Positions 26,499-34,747 of a DNA stretch of 64,000 bases are shown piece after piece (the first letter of the stretch is position 1; each line of letters starts with the position of its first letter). Below the pieces are notes generated by a model. The model was not told the origin of the DNA. It did no database searches and saw only the letters and a program-made list of their open reading frames with translations. Position numbers and translations under genes: made by a program. The DNA is taken from contig JAGVAB010000104.1 of NCBI GenBank assembly GCA_020060485.1, forward strand, positions 1 through 64,000. Direction: 5' to 3'. This stretch comes from Anaerolineales bacterium. GTDB taxonomy: Bacteria; Chloroflexota; Anaerolineae; Anaerolineales; Anaerolineaceae.

Positions 26499-27677
26499 TC
26501 AGCGTCCTTGCAATACCTGTTCGCGCTTGAAGAGGTGGATGGCCAACAGGATCAACAGGATGGAAATGACCAGGGTGGAGACGACCGAAATGATAATGTG
26601 ACTGTTTAAGACCGTCTCCTGGCGCAAGACCTGATTGATGAGCAGGGTCTGCGAATAGGAGGGAAACAACATGTTGATGTTGCCGGGTTTGACGCTCATG
26701 AAGCCAATCAGGGCACCCGGGGCGGCCAGCACCAGCGGCAGCAGCCCCAGATAATTTTGGGCTTCCTTAAAGCTGCGGGTAAAGGTTGCCACCACCATCT
26801 GCAAGGCGGTTGCCAAAAGCAGCAGGGGCAGCAGCAGCCACAGGACTGTGACCAGATCATTCACATCCATGCGCAAAGGCATACCGATCATTTCTTCCAG
26901 GGGGATCACGTTAAAGGCCAGCCCAAAGAAGACCAGCGCCAGGACAATGGATAAAACACCAAAGGGCAAAGCAGCCAGCAGTTTACCGAGCACCAGTTCA
27001 CCGCGGCGCACCGGGTTGACCAGCAGCGGCTCCAGCGAGGCGCGCTCGCGTTCGCCAGCTGTAGTATCGATCACCACATACATTGCCCCAACGAACATGG
27101 TAATGATGAGCATGAAGGGCAGTATGCTGATGAAGATCAGGGTTTGGCTTTCTGGTGTTGCCACATTCATTTGCGCCACAGACAAGGTACTTAATACGGC
27201 CGGATTGATGCCGCGCGCTTGCAAGCGCAGGACGGAGATGGTCATGCTGTATTGATTAACCAATTCCCGAGTTCGTTGAATATCTGCCATGGAGGATTGG
27301 CGCGAACTATCCATGACGATTTGAACTGGAGCAGGTTTGCCTTCCAGGAAGAGTTTTCCGTAATCCTCGCCGATGATCAAAACCACTTTTTCATTCCCCT
27401 CCCTCACCGCGAGGGCAGGATCGTCCGGTGCAGCGATGACTTGCACATTGTTCTGTACAAGGAAATCAATCAACCCGGGGGCGTATTCTGCTCCGGCAAC
27501 AGGCAGGATCAAGGGCTGTTCAATGGGGTCAGTGAACATGGTCTTGCCCATGAGGATGATCAGCGCCACCAGAAAGATGGGCGAAAAAAGCGGGGTGAGC
27601 AGGGCACTGGTCAATGAGCGGCGGTCGCGCAGATTGTCAATGATCTCTTTTTTGAATACGATCCAGATGCGTTTCAT
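26499..27677 (-). CDS. ABC-2 type exporter permease (NatB-like)
   Basis: A 392-residue membrane protein of the ABC-2 family. One N-terminal TM (about 20-45), a large extracytoplasmic loop (about 50-175), then five to six TM helices ending near residue 385. The first residues MKRIWIVFKKEIIDNLRDRR and the segment DTTAGERERASLEPLLVNPV are typical of NatB/CcmB-like permeases. It overlaps the ATPase gene by 4 bases. Known NatAB systems export Na+ or small compounds; the substrate here is unknown. Confidence 0.82.
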   Translation of the reverse strand: MKRIWIVFKKEIIDNLRDRRSLTSALLTPLFSPIFLVALIILMGKTMFTDPIEQPLILPVAGAEYAPGLIDFLVQNNVQVIAAPDDPALAVREGNEKVVLIIGEDYGKLFLEGKPAPVQIVMDSSRQSSMADIQRTRELVNQYSMTISVLRLQARGINPAVLSTLSVAQMNVATPESQTLIFISILPFMLIITMFVGAMYVVIDTTAGERERASLEPLLVNPVRRGELVLGKLLAALPFGVLSIVLALVFFGLAFNVIPLEEMIGMPLRMDVNDLVTVLWLLLPLLLLATALQMVVATFTRSFKEAQNYLGLLPLVLAAPGALIGFMSVKPGNINMLFPSYSQTLLINQVLRQETVLNSHIIISVVSTLVISILLILLAIHLFKREQVLQGR

Positions 27678-28408
27678 CTCTCCAGGCCCTCCTCGGTGCC
27701 GATCAATTGCACGAATGCGTCTTCGAGATCTGCCTTGCCAGTGGCAGCCAGCAATTCCTGCGGCGAGCCATTTGCAACAACCCGCCCGGCGTTGATGATC
27801 ACAATACGATCACAAAGGACGGCCACTTCCTGCATGATATGGCTTGACAGCAGTACACATTTTCCCTGATCACGCAGGTCACGGATGAAAGCGCGCATGG
27901 CACGGGTGCTCATGACGTCCAGGCCGCTGGTGGGTTCGTCCAGCAAGAGGTTGTCTGGATTGTGTACCAGGGCGCGGGCAATGGAAACCTTCACTCGTTC
28001 GCCTGTGGAGAAACCCTCGGTGGGCCGATCGGCTAATTCCTGCATGCCCAGCATGGTCAACAGGCGGGTGATGTTTTCTTCAAGTTGTTTACCGCTCTGG
28101 CCTTGCAGTTCTCCGAAATAGCGGATATTTTCGCGCACCGTGAGGCGGGGGTAAAGGCCGTGGTTTTCAGGAAGGACACCCATACGGCTTAGAGCTTGCA
28201 TGGTGTTTTTGACAACGTCTATGCCATCGACCATGGCCAAACCTTCATCAGGCCGCAAAATGGCACACAACGTACGCAAGGTGGTCGTTTTTCCGGCGCC
28301 ATTTGGGCCGAGCAGACCGGTGATCTGCCCATTGTCGGCGCGAAAGCTGATGTCTTGCAGGGCCTGTACCTGGCCGAATGCTTTTCTTAGATTTTGTACT
28401 TCGATCAT
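27674..28408 (-). CDS. ABC transporter ATP-binding protein (NatA-like)
   Basis: A 244-residue ATPase with Walker A GPNGAGKTTT, signature STGERVKVS, Walker B NLLLDEPTSGLD and an H-loop in LLSSHIMQEV. It drives the permease encoded just downstream. GGGAGA precedes the ATG. The gene begins 17 bases after the peptidase-like lipoprotein gene, so the three form one leftward operon. Confidence 0.92.
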   Translation of the reverse strand: MIEVQNLRKAFGQVQALQDISFRADNGQITGLLGPNGAGKTTTLRTLCAILRPDEGLAMVDGIDVVKNTMQALSRMGVLPENHGLYPRLTVRENIRYFGELQGQSGKQLEENITRLLTMLGMQELADRPTEGFSTGERVKVSIARALVHNPDNLLLDEPTSGLDVMSTRAMRAFIRDLRDQGKCVLLSSHIMQEVAVLCDRIVIINAGRVVANGSPQELLAATGKADLEDAFVQLIGTEEGLER

Positions 28409-28425
28409 GATATTTCTCCCGTGAT

Positions 28426-29922
28426 TCAGGGCCGGGGCCCGGAGAGGTGAACAAAGAAAGGCGCAGCTTTAATCTGAGAGATGCAGGCAGTGTCCAGCCC
28501 TTGCACTGCGCCGCTTTGCAGGAAGTCCCGGATGACAAGCGGCAGGCAGCCTTCAGCAAAATTGTTATGTCCCATTTCAGGCATCACCAGATGCAGGCTG
28601 TTGGGCAGGTAAACTGCGGCGGCATCGCCATTTGCTGGCGGGGTAACCGGGTCTGCTTCGCCAGAGATCAAAAGCGTGGGTACATTGGAAGCTGGAGGCA
28701 AACTGGTTGCGACCGGGTCTGCGGGAAGCCCCCATTCCTGGCACAGGGCCTGGGTATACTGGAGGGTTGATCTGAGATAGCCTGCATCCTCGGCTGGTTG
28801 CGTGTTGAAAAAGGGGATATCCTCACTGCACATGACGGCATAATACAGGCCATCGTGGATGGATCGCCCCAATGATTCGGTGATGATCAGGTATTGGGCG
28901 GCCAAGGGCTGCCAGTTTCCTTCTGTCTGTGCCTGATGAATGACCAGAGAAACAAGGGCCGCGGTGAGGTGGTTGTAACTCATCAGCCGGATGGTGCTGC
29001 TCACCCCTTCAGCGGTCAGGGAAACGGAAACATTTTCGCCTGTCAGTGGGTGCGGAAGGCTGACCTGACGAGATTCGGAGTCCAGTTGGGAAAGCAGGGT
29101 TTCAAACTCGGTTTTGATGTCTGGAAAGGCCTGTTGGCAGCCTTCCTGTTGCTTGCAGCGGTCAAAGTTGATATCCAGGGCGCGTTGGGCGTCCTCCACC
29201 ATCTTGCTGCCAATTGGCCAGTTTGCCGGAACCACGCCATCCAGGATCATGGTGCGCACGTTCTGTGGATAATTCTGCTGGTAAAGCTGGGCGGTGCGGG
29301 TGCCATAAGACACACCAAGCAGGTTGATCTGATCATAGCCCAGCGCCTGGCGCACTGCTTCAAGATCGTGAATGGCTTCCATGCTGGTATAAAATTGCGG
29401 GTCGGCATTGAGGTTCGCGCGGCAGTCGGCGGCCCATTGTTGATAATCCGCCAGATCGGGCATTTCGCCTCGAAGACCATCCTGATCGTTTTCCGGGATG
29501 TCACATTTCAACGGGGCAGAGGCTCCGCTGCCGCGCTGGTCCACCATGACCAAATCCCGTTTGAAATTGGCGCGGTTAAGCGCAGAGATGAGTGGCAAAA
29601 ATGCCTCGCTGGCAGCCTGGCCCGGGCCGCCAGCCAGCAGGAACAGGGGGTCTTCAGACGGGGTGCGCGATTGCGCAGGGATGACGGCCACCCGCAGGCT
29701 GATCTGCCGCCCGGATGGGACAGCCGGGTCTTCAGGTACCTCCAGGGTACCACATTGCGCTTGCACTTGAACCGACAAACCTTCCTGGGAAAGCCAGCAG
29801 GTTTCCAGGGGCAGGGTTTGTGCAGCAGATGGTACTGCCGGTTGGGCTGGACTGCATCCAGCCAGAGCGGCTATACTGGTGATCATCCAGACCAGGAGTG
29901 TCCATTTAAACTTTGGTTTCAT
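28426..29922 (-). CDS. Alpha/beta-hydrolase lipoprotein, tripeptidyl aminopeptidase-like
   Basis: A 498-residue lipoprotein (lipobox LAGC near residue 23). The alpha/beta-hydrolase domain has LAGGPGQAAS (oxyanion), VDQRGSGAS, the nucleophile elbow GVSYGT, the acid in ISGEADPVTPP and the His in MGHNNFAEG. The long lid and the C-terminal TAP-like domain place it with the SlpD/SlpE tripeptidyl aminopeptidases. It acts on the outer face of the membrane. Co-transcription with an ABC exporter suggests that peptides or amides are processed at the surface, but the substrate is unknown. Confidence 0.82.
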   Translation of the reverse strand: MKPKFKWTLLVWMITSIAALAGCSPAQPAVPSAAQTLPLETCWLSQEGLSVQVQAQCGTLEVPEDPAVPSGRQISLRVAVIPAQSRTPSEDPLFLLAGGPGQAASEAFLPLISALNRANFKRDLVMVDQRGSGASAPLKCDIPENDQDGLRGEMPDLADYQQWAADCRANLNADPQFYTSMEAIHDLEAVRQALGYDQINLLGVSYGTRTAQLYQQNYPQNVRTMILDGVVPANWPIGSKMVEDAQRALDINFDRCKQQEGCQQAFPDIKTEFETLLSQLDSESRQVSLPHPLTGENVSVSLTAEGVSSTIRLMSYNHLTAALVSLVIHQAQTEGNWQPLAAQYLIITESLGRSIHDGLYYAVMCSEDIPFFNTQPAEDAGYLRSTLQYTQALCQEWGLPADPVATSLPPASNVPTLLISGEADPVTPPANGDAAAVYLPNSLHLVMPEMGHNNFAEGCLPLVIRDFLQSGAVQGLDTACISQIKAAPFFVHLSGPRP

Positions 29923-30131
29923 AACAAATTCTCCCTACGATGAAACAGAAGATGCAAGATTTCATCTTGTTTTGCGGCTACATTTCAGACCCAAACACTT
30001 GAAGCCCTTCAATCGATATACGCCAAAATGCATGTTTGGGTTGCATCCTCACCAAGAATACCATGAATTCAGGGGTATTTTTCCTGATCCACTGCTTTGA
30101 GCGTGGATAAATTGCGTTTCGTTCACACGTG

Positions 30132-30451
30132 GTGTTCTCGGATGTGATCGATGAGGACGAGGTCAGGACAAGACAGCGGCGCGAGGGCATGTATTTTGGA
30201 ATGAATGGATTAATCATTACCCTGGCTCATGCATTAAGTTCGGTGATTTTCGGCTGGAGGGTGACAGGAACGGCTGTGACCCCGCACTGACCGTGCAGTC
30301 AGTTTCGGTTGGTTTGGGTTTTCGGATTTATATGACCATTCCGCCTTTCCTGGGGGCGCTGCTTGCCATCGCCGCTTTATGGTTCTATCCATTACACACT
30401 GCGAGGCAGAGGGAAATCAAAGATAAATTGGCCATAGAGCAGGGATCATGA
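30132..30451 (+). pseudogene. Remnant of a GPH-family sugar:cation symporter
   Basis: Conceptual translation gives VFSDVIDEDEVRTRQRREG then MYFGMNGLIITLAHALSSV, which match the last cytoplasmic loop and following helix of MelB/GPH symporters. After a frameshift near 30270-30300 the end reads GFRIYMTIPPFLGALLAIAA then LWFYPLHTARQREIKDKLA and a stop at 30451, the typical GPH C-terminus. The first about 300 residues are gone; the DNA from 29940 to 30131 has no recognisable coding match. It is a decayed transporter between the hydrolase lipoprotein and tRNA-Pro. Confidence 0.8.
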
Positions 30452-30462
30452 TTGGGATAAAA

Positions 30463-30492
30463 AAAACCACAGAGGATCACATCTGTGGTTTT
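30463..30492 (-). terminator. Terminator of tRNA-Pro(GGG)
   Basis: An 11-bp stem (30463-30473 with 30482-30492) is followed leftward by a run of T, 5 bases beyond the tRNA 3' end. It also covers the end of the pseudogene. Confidence 0.8.
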
Positions 30493-30496
30493 GTAG

Positions 30497-30571
<75 letters not shown>

Positions 30572-30583
30572 AATACGAAGGCT

Positions 30584-30612
30584 ATTATAGTCAGTTCTGC
30601 CATTTTTGACAA
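30584..30612 (-). promoter_or_regulatory. Promoter of tRNA-Pro(GGG)
   Basis: On the minus strand TTGTCA (30612-30607), a 17-base spacer and TATAAT (30589-30584) lie 12 bases upstream of the mature tRNA 5' end. Confidence 0.7.
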
Positions 30613-30772
30613 CCCCCGCAGAGAATTTCTGTTTTATGTTGACGAGGTAATCATTTTGGGCTGTGCGCATCACACTACTTTCCAAAGAACCAATCAGATA
30701 TTGCAGGATTTTTCAAACAGGTCTACTATATTAAAAATCGCAATTTATGACTCCACATGAAAGGATGCCATT

Positions 30773-31369
30773 ATGGAAAAGAAGAGGTTTTACGCCATCT
30801 TGTTTGCATTTCTTTTTTTCAGTCTGGCTTGCAGTTTGTTAAGATCGAAGTCCAACAAGGACGCGGCGGTTGTGGTGGAAGACAATGTTCCACTGGTTCC
30901 GACTGCAACTCAAATGGCGCCTACCGCCGTACCGCCTACCAAGGCCCCGCCCACAGAAGTTCCCCCGACAGTTGAACCGCCAACGCCAGAACCGCCAGCC
31001 GCACCTGCCTGGCGCATGGCTCCGCCCGAAGGTTCCTATCTGGTAGTGCAGGATGTGGATAAAGATCCCGAATGGGAAGATTTGGCCGCCACACACGCCT
31101 CGAATCTGGCTATCCCGGCGCCTTATTATTATGAGCTGTACGTACTGCGGGACGGGATCAAATATCCTGAGGTGCGCGATCATTACACGGCTGAAATGTC
31201 ATCCCGCCGGTACGACAAGGCGCGCGATGAGCAGGGCGCCAACCAGATGTATTTGATGACATTCTTGTACAAGCTGGACAAGAATTCCAAGAATGCAGTT
31301 TTGTTCTATGCAGAATTGCCAAACCGCTCGCCGATGGTATTGGTGATCTATTCCAAGCCAATCGAGTAA
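30773..31369 (+). CDS. Lipoprotein with Pro/Thr-rich linker
   Basis: A 198-residue protein with a lipobox (FSLAC, Cys at residue 22), a proline-rich spacer (about 45-80, repeated PPT motifs) and a C-terminal globular domain (about 85-198) with several Tyr-rich strands. AAAGGA precedes the ATG. No family recognised; the domain could be a small surface beta-fold. It converges with the methyltransferase gene at 31393; an imperfect GC-rich hairpin (about 31389-31409) lies between them. Confidence 0.65.
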   Translation: MEKKRFYAILFAFLFFSLACSLLRSKSNKDAAVVVEDNVPLVPTATQMAPTAVPPTKAPPTEVPPTVEPPTPEPPAAPAWRMAPPEGSYLVVQDVDKDPEWEDLAATHASNLAIPAPYYYELYVLRDGIKYPEVRDHYTAEMSSRRYDKARDEQGANQMYLMTFLYKLDKNSKNAVLFYAELPNRSPMVLVIYSKPIE

Positions 31370-31392
31370 CTGGCCAAAAGACAATTCCGGGG

Positions 31393-32178
31393 TCAGGGTA
31401 CCTGGCCCCAGGCGTAGAATGTGGGAATGTAAAGGATGCGTTCGCCGCTCAGCCAGGCGTCATGGTCGTTCTGGCGCAAAGTTTCCAGTTCTGCGGCCGG
31501 TACATGGTCGAGCAGGTCCGCCTGGATGACCTGCCATTCCTGCTGCCAACCAGTCTGGTCAAGGCCGGTTTGCCAATGCCCGCTGATCAGTCCGGCTTGC
31601 ACATTGATCAGGCCAGCTTGATGAAAGAGACCGCGCAGGGAACGGCCGGCGGCGATATTGGCTCCCTGGCGGGTTAAGGCGGCATTTTGCAGCGCCCCCA
31701 GGTTTTGCAGACTGGCGGGGTGGTCGATTCGCCCCAGGTAGTCCGGTTCGGCGAAGGCAATCACCCAACCCCCGCTTTTCACCACGCGGCGCATTTCCAA
31801 TAAGGCTTCCTGTGCTTTTGTGAGCCACAGAAGCAGAAAATGGCACGCAACTCCATCCAGACAGCGGGAAGCATAAGGGAGGTGGCCAGCATCTCCGCAG
31901 ACCAGGATGGCGTCTCCGGCGTTGATTTGTGCCTGGCGCAGCCTGGAAAAGGAAAGATCCAGGCCGTGCAGTTCACCGGCGCATGAATACTCCAGGTTTT
32001 GCAGAATGGCCCCGGTGCCGCAGCCGACTTCAAGCAGGCGCATATTGTGGGCTGCGGTAAACCCTGTCTGTTGCAAAATGTGGGTGCGCATTTGCGCTGT
32101 CCAGCGGGCTTGCTGCAGGAAGCGCTGATGCCAATCCAGGGCAGGATCAGGCCTTTTGATGAATGGCCTCCCAATCAT
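31393..32178 (-). CDS. Class I SAM-dependent methyltransferase of the Cys-Ala-tail locus
   Basis: A 261-residue soluble methyltransferase with motif I LLEVGCGTGAIL, the acidic ribose-binding HGLDLS, GDAGHLPYA, and post-motif LLEMRRVVKSGGWVIAFAEP. It belongs to the Methyltransf_11 type and the substrate is not evident. Its start overlaps the preceding pseudo-radical-SAM gene by 32 bases, so the two are translationally linked. It is the last gene of the leftward operon from 36852. Methylation of a tail residue of the DUF2207-like protein, or of a small molecule, are both possible. Confidence 0.75.
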   Translation of the reverse strand: MIGRPFIKRPDPALDWHQRFLQQARWTAQMRTHILQQTGFTAAHNMRLLEVGCGTGAILQNLEYSCAGELHGLDLSFSRLRQAQINAGDAILVCGDAGHLPYASRCLDGVACHFLLLWLTKAQEALLEMRRVVKSGGWVIAFAEPDYLGRIDHPASLQNLGALQNAALTRQGANIAAGRSLRGLFHQAGLINVQAGLISGHWQTGLDQTGWQQEWQVIQADLLDHVPAAELETLRQNDHDAWLSGERILYIPTFYAWGQVP

Positions 32179-33313
32179 CGTTCAGCAGGTTGCCGAGTAC
32201 GTCTGTGAATCCCTGACTGCGCAGCACATCGCCATCCGGTTCGACATACATCCAGCCATGACCACTGCCGTCCACGAGCATGTCTGCGTTTTCCAGTTCA
32301 ATGGAGACCGGATTGAATCGGGAATAAGGCACCGGCAAATCCCAGACAAGGGTGAGGTCGCGTTCGGCAACCGCATTTCGCATTTCTTCCAGCGATTCCT
32401 GCAAGGCCGGGTCTGTAAGGCTGAGGGAAATGGAGTGCACACCCATTTCAGCAAATTTATCCAATAGCATGGAAAATTCCTGCACCTCAGTCTGGGGGGC
32501 ATTGAGGTTGGACAGGGTGAGGTGGATGGTGATGTACAGGTTTTCCGCAAGGCAGTCTCGCAAACCTTCCCAGGCTTGATCTTCGTTGGGGTCAAAGAGC
32601 ATCATGACATGGTCGAGCCCGCAAAGAAGCAACTGCTGAAGGTATTTGGGTTCTGCCAGGCGCAGGCCGTCCGTCAACAATCCGGTCACCTGGCCCAATT
32701 CTTCAGAGAAAGCCAGCAGGTCGGGAAGGTCGGGACGCAGGGTGGGTTCACCGCCGGTGAAGATGACATGCGGAATGCCGGCATCCCAAGCTTTTTTCAG
32801 AATGGTTTGCCACTCTTCGGTACTCAATTCGCGTTTGACGCGTTCTGCGGGTGTGATCCCGCTGGTTTCGTCACTTACCCGGTAGGTCAGGGCGCAATCC
32901 AGGCGGTAAGGAGCGGCCTCATCACCGGAGTATGGCTCCTGACGTTCAAAGCCCAGAAAGGTCACTGGGTCAAGGTCTTCCTGGGAGATGAGCACCTCGA
33001 TCTGTTCCTTAAGGCTGGAAAAATCCTGCAGGGCCTGTTCCTTTGAGACGCGGTAGCGTTTGGCGACTGAGCGGGCGATGACATCCTGCGGGGTGTGTTT
33101 GATGAGGTGATAGGCATATTCCGAGGCGGTTTCATTGAGATGTAATACCGTGCGGGCGTTGACGATCAACGTGCCTTTGCCGCCAGGATCAATGCGCAGG
33201 TGCAGCCGATATGGCTCTGGCGTTCCGGGCGGGGTATGGTAGGGATAGAGTCCGGACGGCAGTGGTTCTTTGGGGGGAAAGATGCTGAACAGAAACCGGT
33301 CAAAAAAATTCAT
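32147..33313 (-). CDS. Radical-SAM-like pseudoenzyme with PqqD-like front domain
   Basis: A 388-residue protein. The start at 33313 (MNFFDRF) has GGAGGG upstream and leaves a 1-base gap to the preceding gene; an upstream frame extends to 33469 without support. Residues about 30-110 resemble a PqqD/RRE peptide-binding domain. The barrel aligns closely with the neighbouring enzyme, including GIPHVIFTGGEPTLRPDLP, but the three cluster cysteines C146, C150 and C153 of the neighbour are V146, T150 and I153 here. The SPASM end keeps VEPDGDV and VLGNLLNDDW but lacks its cysteines and last segment. It cannot bind the radical-SAM cluster and is probably a partner or substrate-presenting subunit. Confidence 0.85.
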   Translation of the reverse strand: MNFFDRFLFSIFPPKEPLPSGLYPYHTPPGTPEPYRLHLRIDPGGKGTLIVNARTVLHLNETASEYAYHLIKHTPQDVIARSVAKRYRVSKEQALQDFSSLKEQIEVLISQEDLDPVTFLGFERQEPYSGDEAAPYRLDCALTYRVSDETSGITPAERVKRELSTEEWQTILKKAWDAGIPHVIFTGGEPTLRPDLPDLLAFSEELGQVTGLLTDGLRLAEPKYLQQLLLCGLDHVMMLFDPNEDQAWEGLRDCLAENLYITIHLTLSNLNAPQTEVQEFSMLLDKFAEMGVHSISLSLTDPALQESLEEMRNAVAERDLTLVWDLPVPYSRFNPVSIELENADMLVDGSGHGWMYVEPDGDVLRSQGFTDVLGNLLNDDWEAIHQKA

Positions 33314-33314
33314 T

Positions 33315-34718
33315 TTAGAACCCTCCATTTCTTCCTTCGCCTTGCAGCGGGTCATACGGATCATTGGGGTCTGCCATCCGCCCGGATTGCCGGGCCAGCG
33401 GGCATCCTCCCCCACATTCCTGTAGAAATTGGCATTCATTGCATGCGGCGGGCAAGACCCTGCGTTCACGCAGGGAAATGGCAGTGGGATGTTCCCAAAT
33501 GGGTTGCCAATCGTCTTTCAACAGATTGCCCAAAACGCAATCGTAATAGGCCTGACAGGGAATCACGTCTCCATTGGGCTCGGTGCACATATTGTAGAAA
33601 GCGGCAGTGCAGCCCTTGACGCCCAGTTCCAGGCTTTGGGGGTCAAAATTGCAATACTGGGTCGGGGTATACCAGATCAGTTTTTGCTGGCTGGCTTCTG
33701 TTTTTTCCTGGGCTAGCCGCAAGAGAGGCGGCAAAGCATCTTCACGGAGGCCGCTGCCCACTTGCTTGCCCTTGCCGGAATAGATCAAGGCGTTCAGACC
33801 GAGGGTGGGCACGCCCAACATGGCCAGAAAATCAAGGGTCTGCCCCAGGGATTCAACGTTGTCATTGAGCATGGTGGTGTTGGTCATCATATACAGACCA
33901 GGGATTTCAAGCACGTTGCGAATGCCGGTGACGGTCTCCTGCCAGGCGCCGGGTTGGCAGACCATGCGATCGTGGATGCCGGCGTCATGCGATTCGAGAG
34001 TGATCTGGACGTGGTCCAGGCCGGCATCAGCCAGTTGTTGGAGGTAGGCTTTGTCTTTTAAGCGGCGGCCATTGGTGTTGATGCCGGTGATTTGCCCCTT
34101 GCTTTCGGCGTAGGCGATCAACTCCGGCAGGTCGGGGCGCAGGGTTGGCTCGCCGCCGGTAAAGATGATATGGGGAATACCGTATTCCCAAAGCTGATCG
34201 AGGATCTTTTTCCACTGTTTGGTGTCCAACTCGGGATAATTGCGGACACGGGCATTGTAGCAGTGGGCGCAATCGTTGTTGCAGCGATAAGTGAGCGCCA
34301 GGTCCATGCGATAGGGGGCGGACAAACTGGTGGAAGCAAAAGGCCGGGAAAAATCGGCCATAGTTTCGTATAGCTGAAACGTCTGCCCCATGAAGATCAA
34401 TTCCTGCAATTGATGTGAAAGGGTTTGGTAATCCTCTTGAGCCTGCCTGTTCCCGATGTCGTAGCGGGCAGTAACAGCTGCCACGGCCTGTTCCCCGGGG
34501 GTGTCTTTCAGAAACAGAGAAGCCATGAAAACCGCGGTGGGGTTGAGATGCAGCAAGTGTTTGGCATTGATCAGGATGAGACCGCTGCCGTCTTCTTCCA
34601 CGCGCAAATGCACACGGCTTTTTTCCGTTTCGTTCTTGTGCAGCATGAAGTGATGCACGCCGGGTTGAAGGGGGGCTGAGACTGATTTTGCCCGGCGCAG
34701 CAGAGGAAGTGTTCGCAA
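33315..34718 (-). CDS. Radical SAM/SPASM maturase with PqqD-like front domain
   Basis: A 467-residue protein starting at a TTG (34718) preceded by AAGGA. Residues about 22-108 form a PqqD-like domain that in peptide-modifying enzymes binds the leader. The radical SAM core has C146, C150, C153 (RCNNDCAHCYN), then FTGGEPTLRPDLP. The C-terminal SPASM domain has CTAAFYNMC, IPCQAYYDC and ACNECQFLQECGGGC for auxiliary clusters. Enzymes of this build modify peptides (thioether or C-C bonds, epimerisation). It lies 29 bases after a gene for a membrane protein with a Cys-Ala tail, the natural candidate substrate, and 1 base before its cysteine-less paralogue. Confidence 0.88.
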   Translation of the reverse strand: MRTLPLLRRAKSVSAPLQPGVHHFMLHKNETEKSRVHLRVEEDGSGLILINAKHLLHLNPTAVFMASLFLKDTPGEQAVAAVTARYDIGNRQAQEDYQTLSHQLQELIFMGQTFQLYETMADFSRPFASTSLSAPYRMDLALTYRCNNDCAHCYNARVRNYPELDTKQWKKILDQLWEYGIPHIIFTGGEPTLRPDLPELIAYAESKGQITGINTNGRRLKDKAYLQQLADAGLDHVQITLESHDAGIHDRMVCQPGAWQETVTGIRNVLEIPGLYMMTNTTMLNDNVESLGQTLDFLAMLGVPTLGLNALIYSGKGKQVGSGLREDALPPLLRLAQEKTEASQQKLIWYTPTQYCNFDPQSLELGVKGCTAAFYNMCTEPNGDVIPCQAYYDCVLGNLLKDDWQPIWEHPTAISLRERRVLPAACNECQFLQECGGGCPLARQSGRMADPNDPYDPLQGEGRNGGF

Positions 34719-34747
34719 GGTTCTTATCCTTCCCTGTCAGGCATGGG

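Noticed and set aside
29940..30131. Short open frames before the symporter remnant
   Set aside because: No match to transporter segments and no ribosome site; treated as decayed or non-coding DNA.
30600..30772. Possible small gene between tRNA-Pro and the lipoprotein
   Set aside because: No frame with start and ribosome site; it holds only the tRNA promoter and AT-rich DNA.
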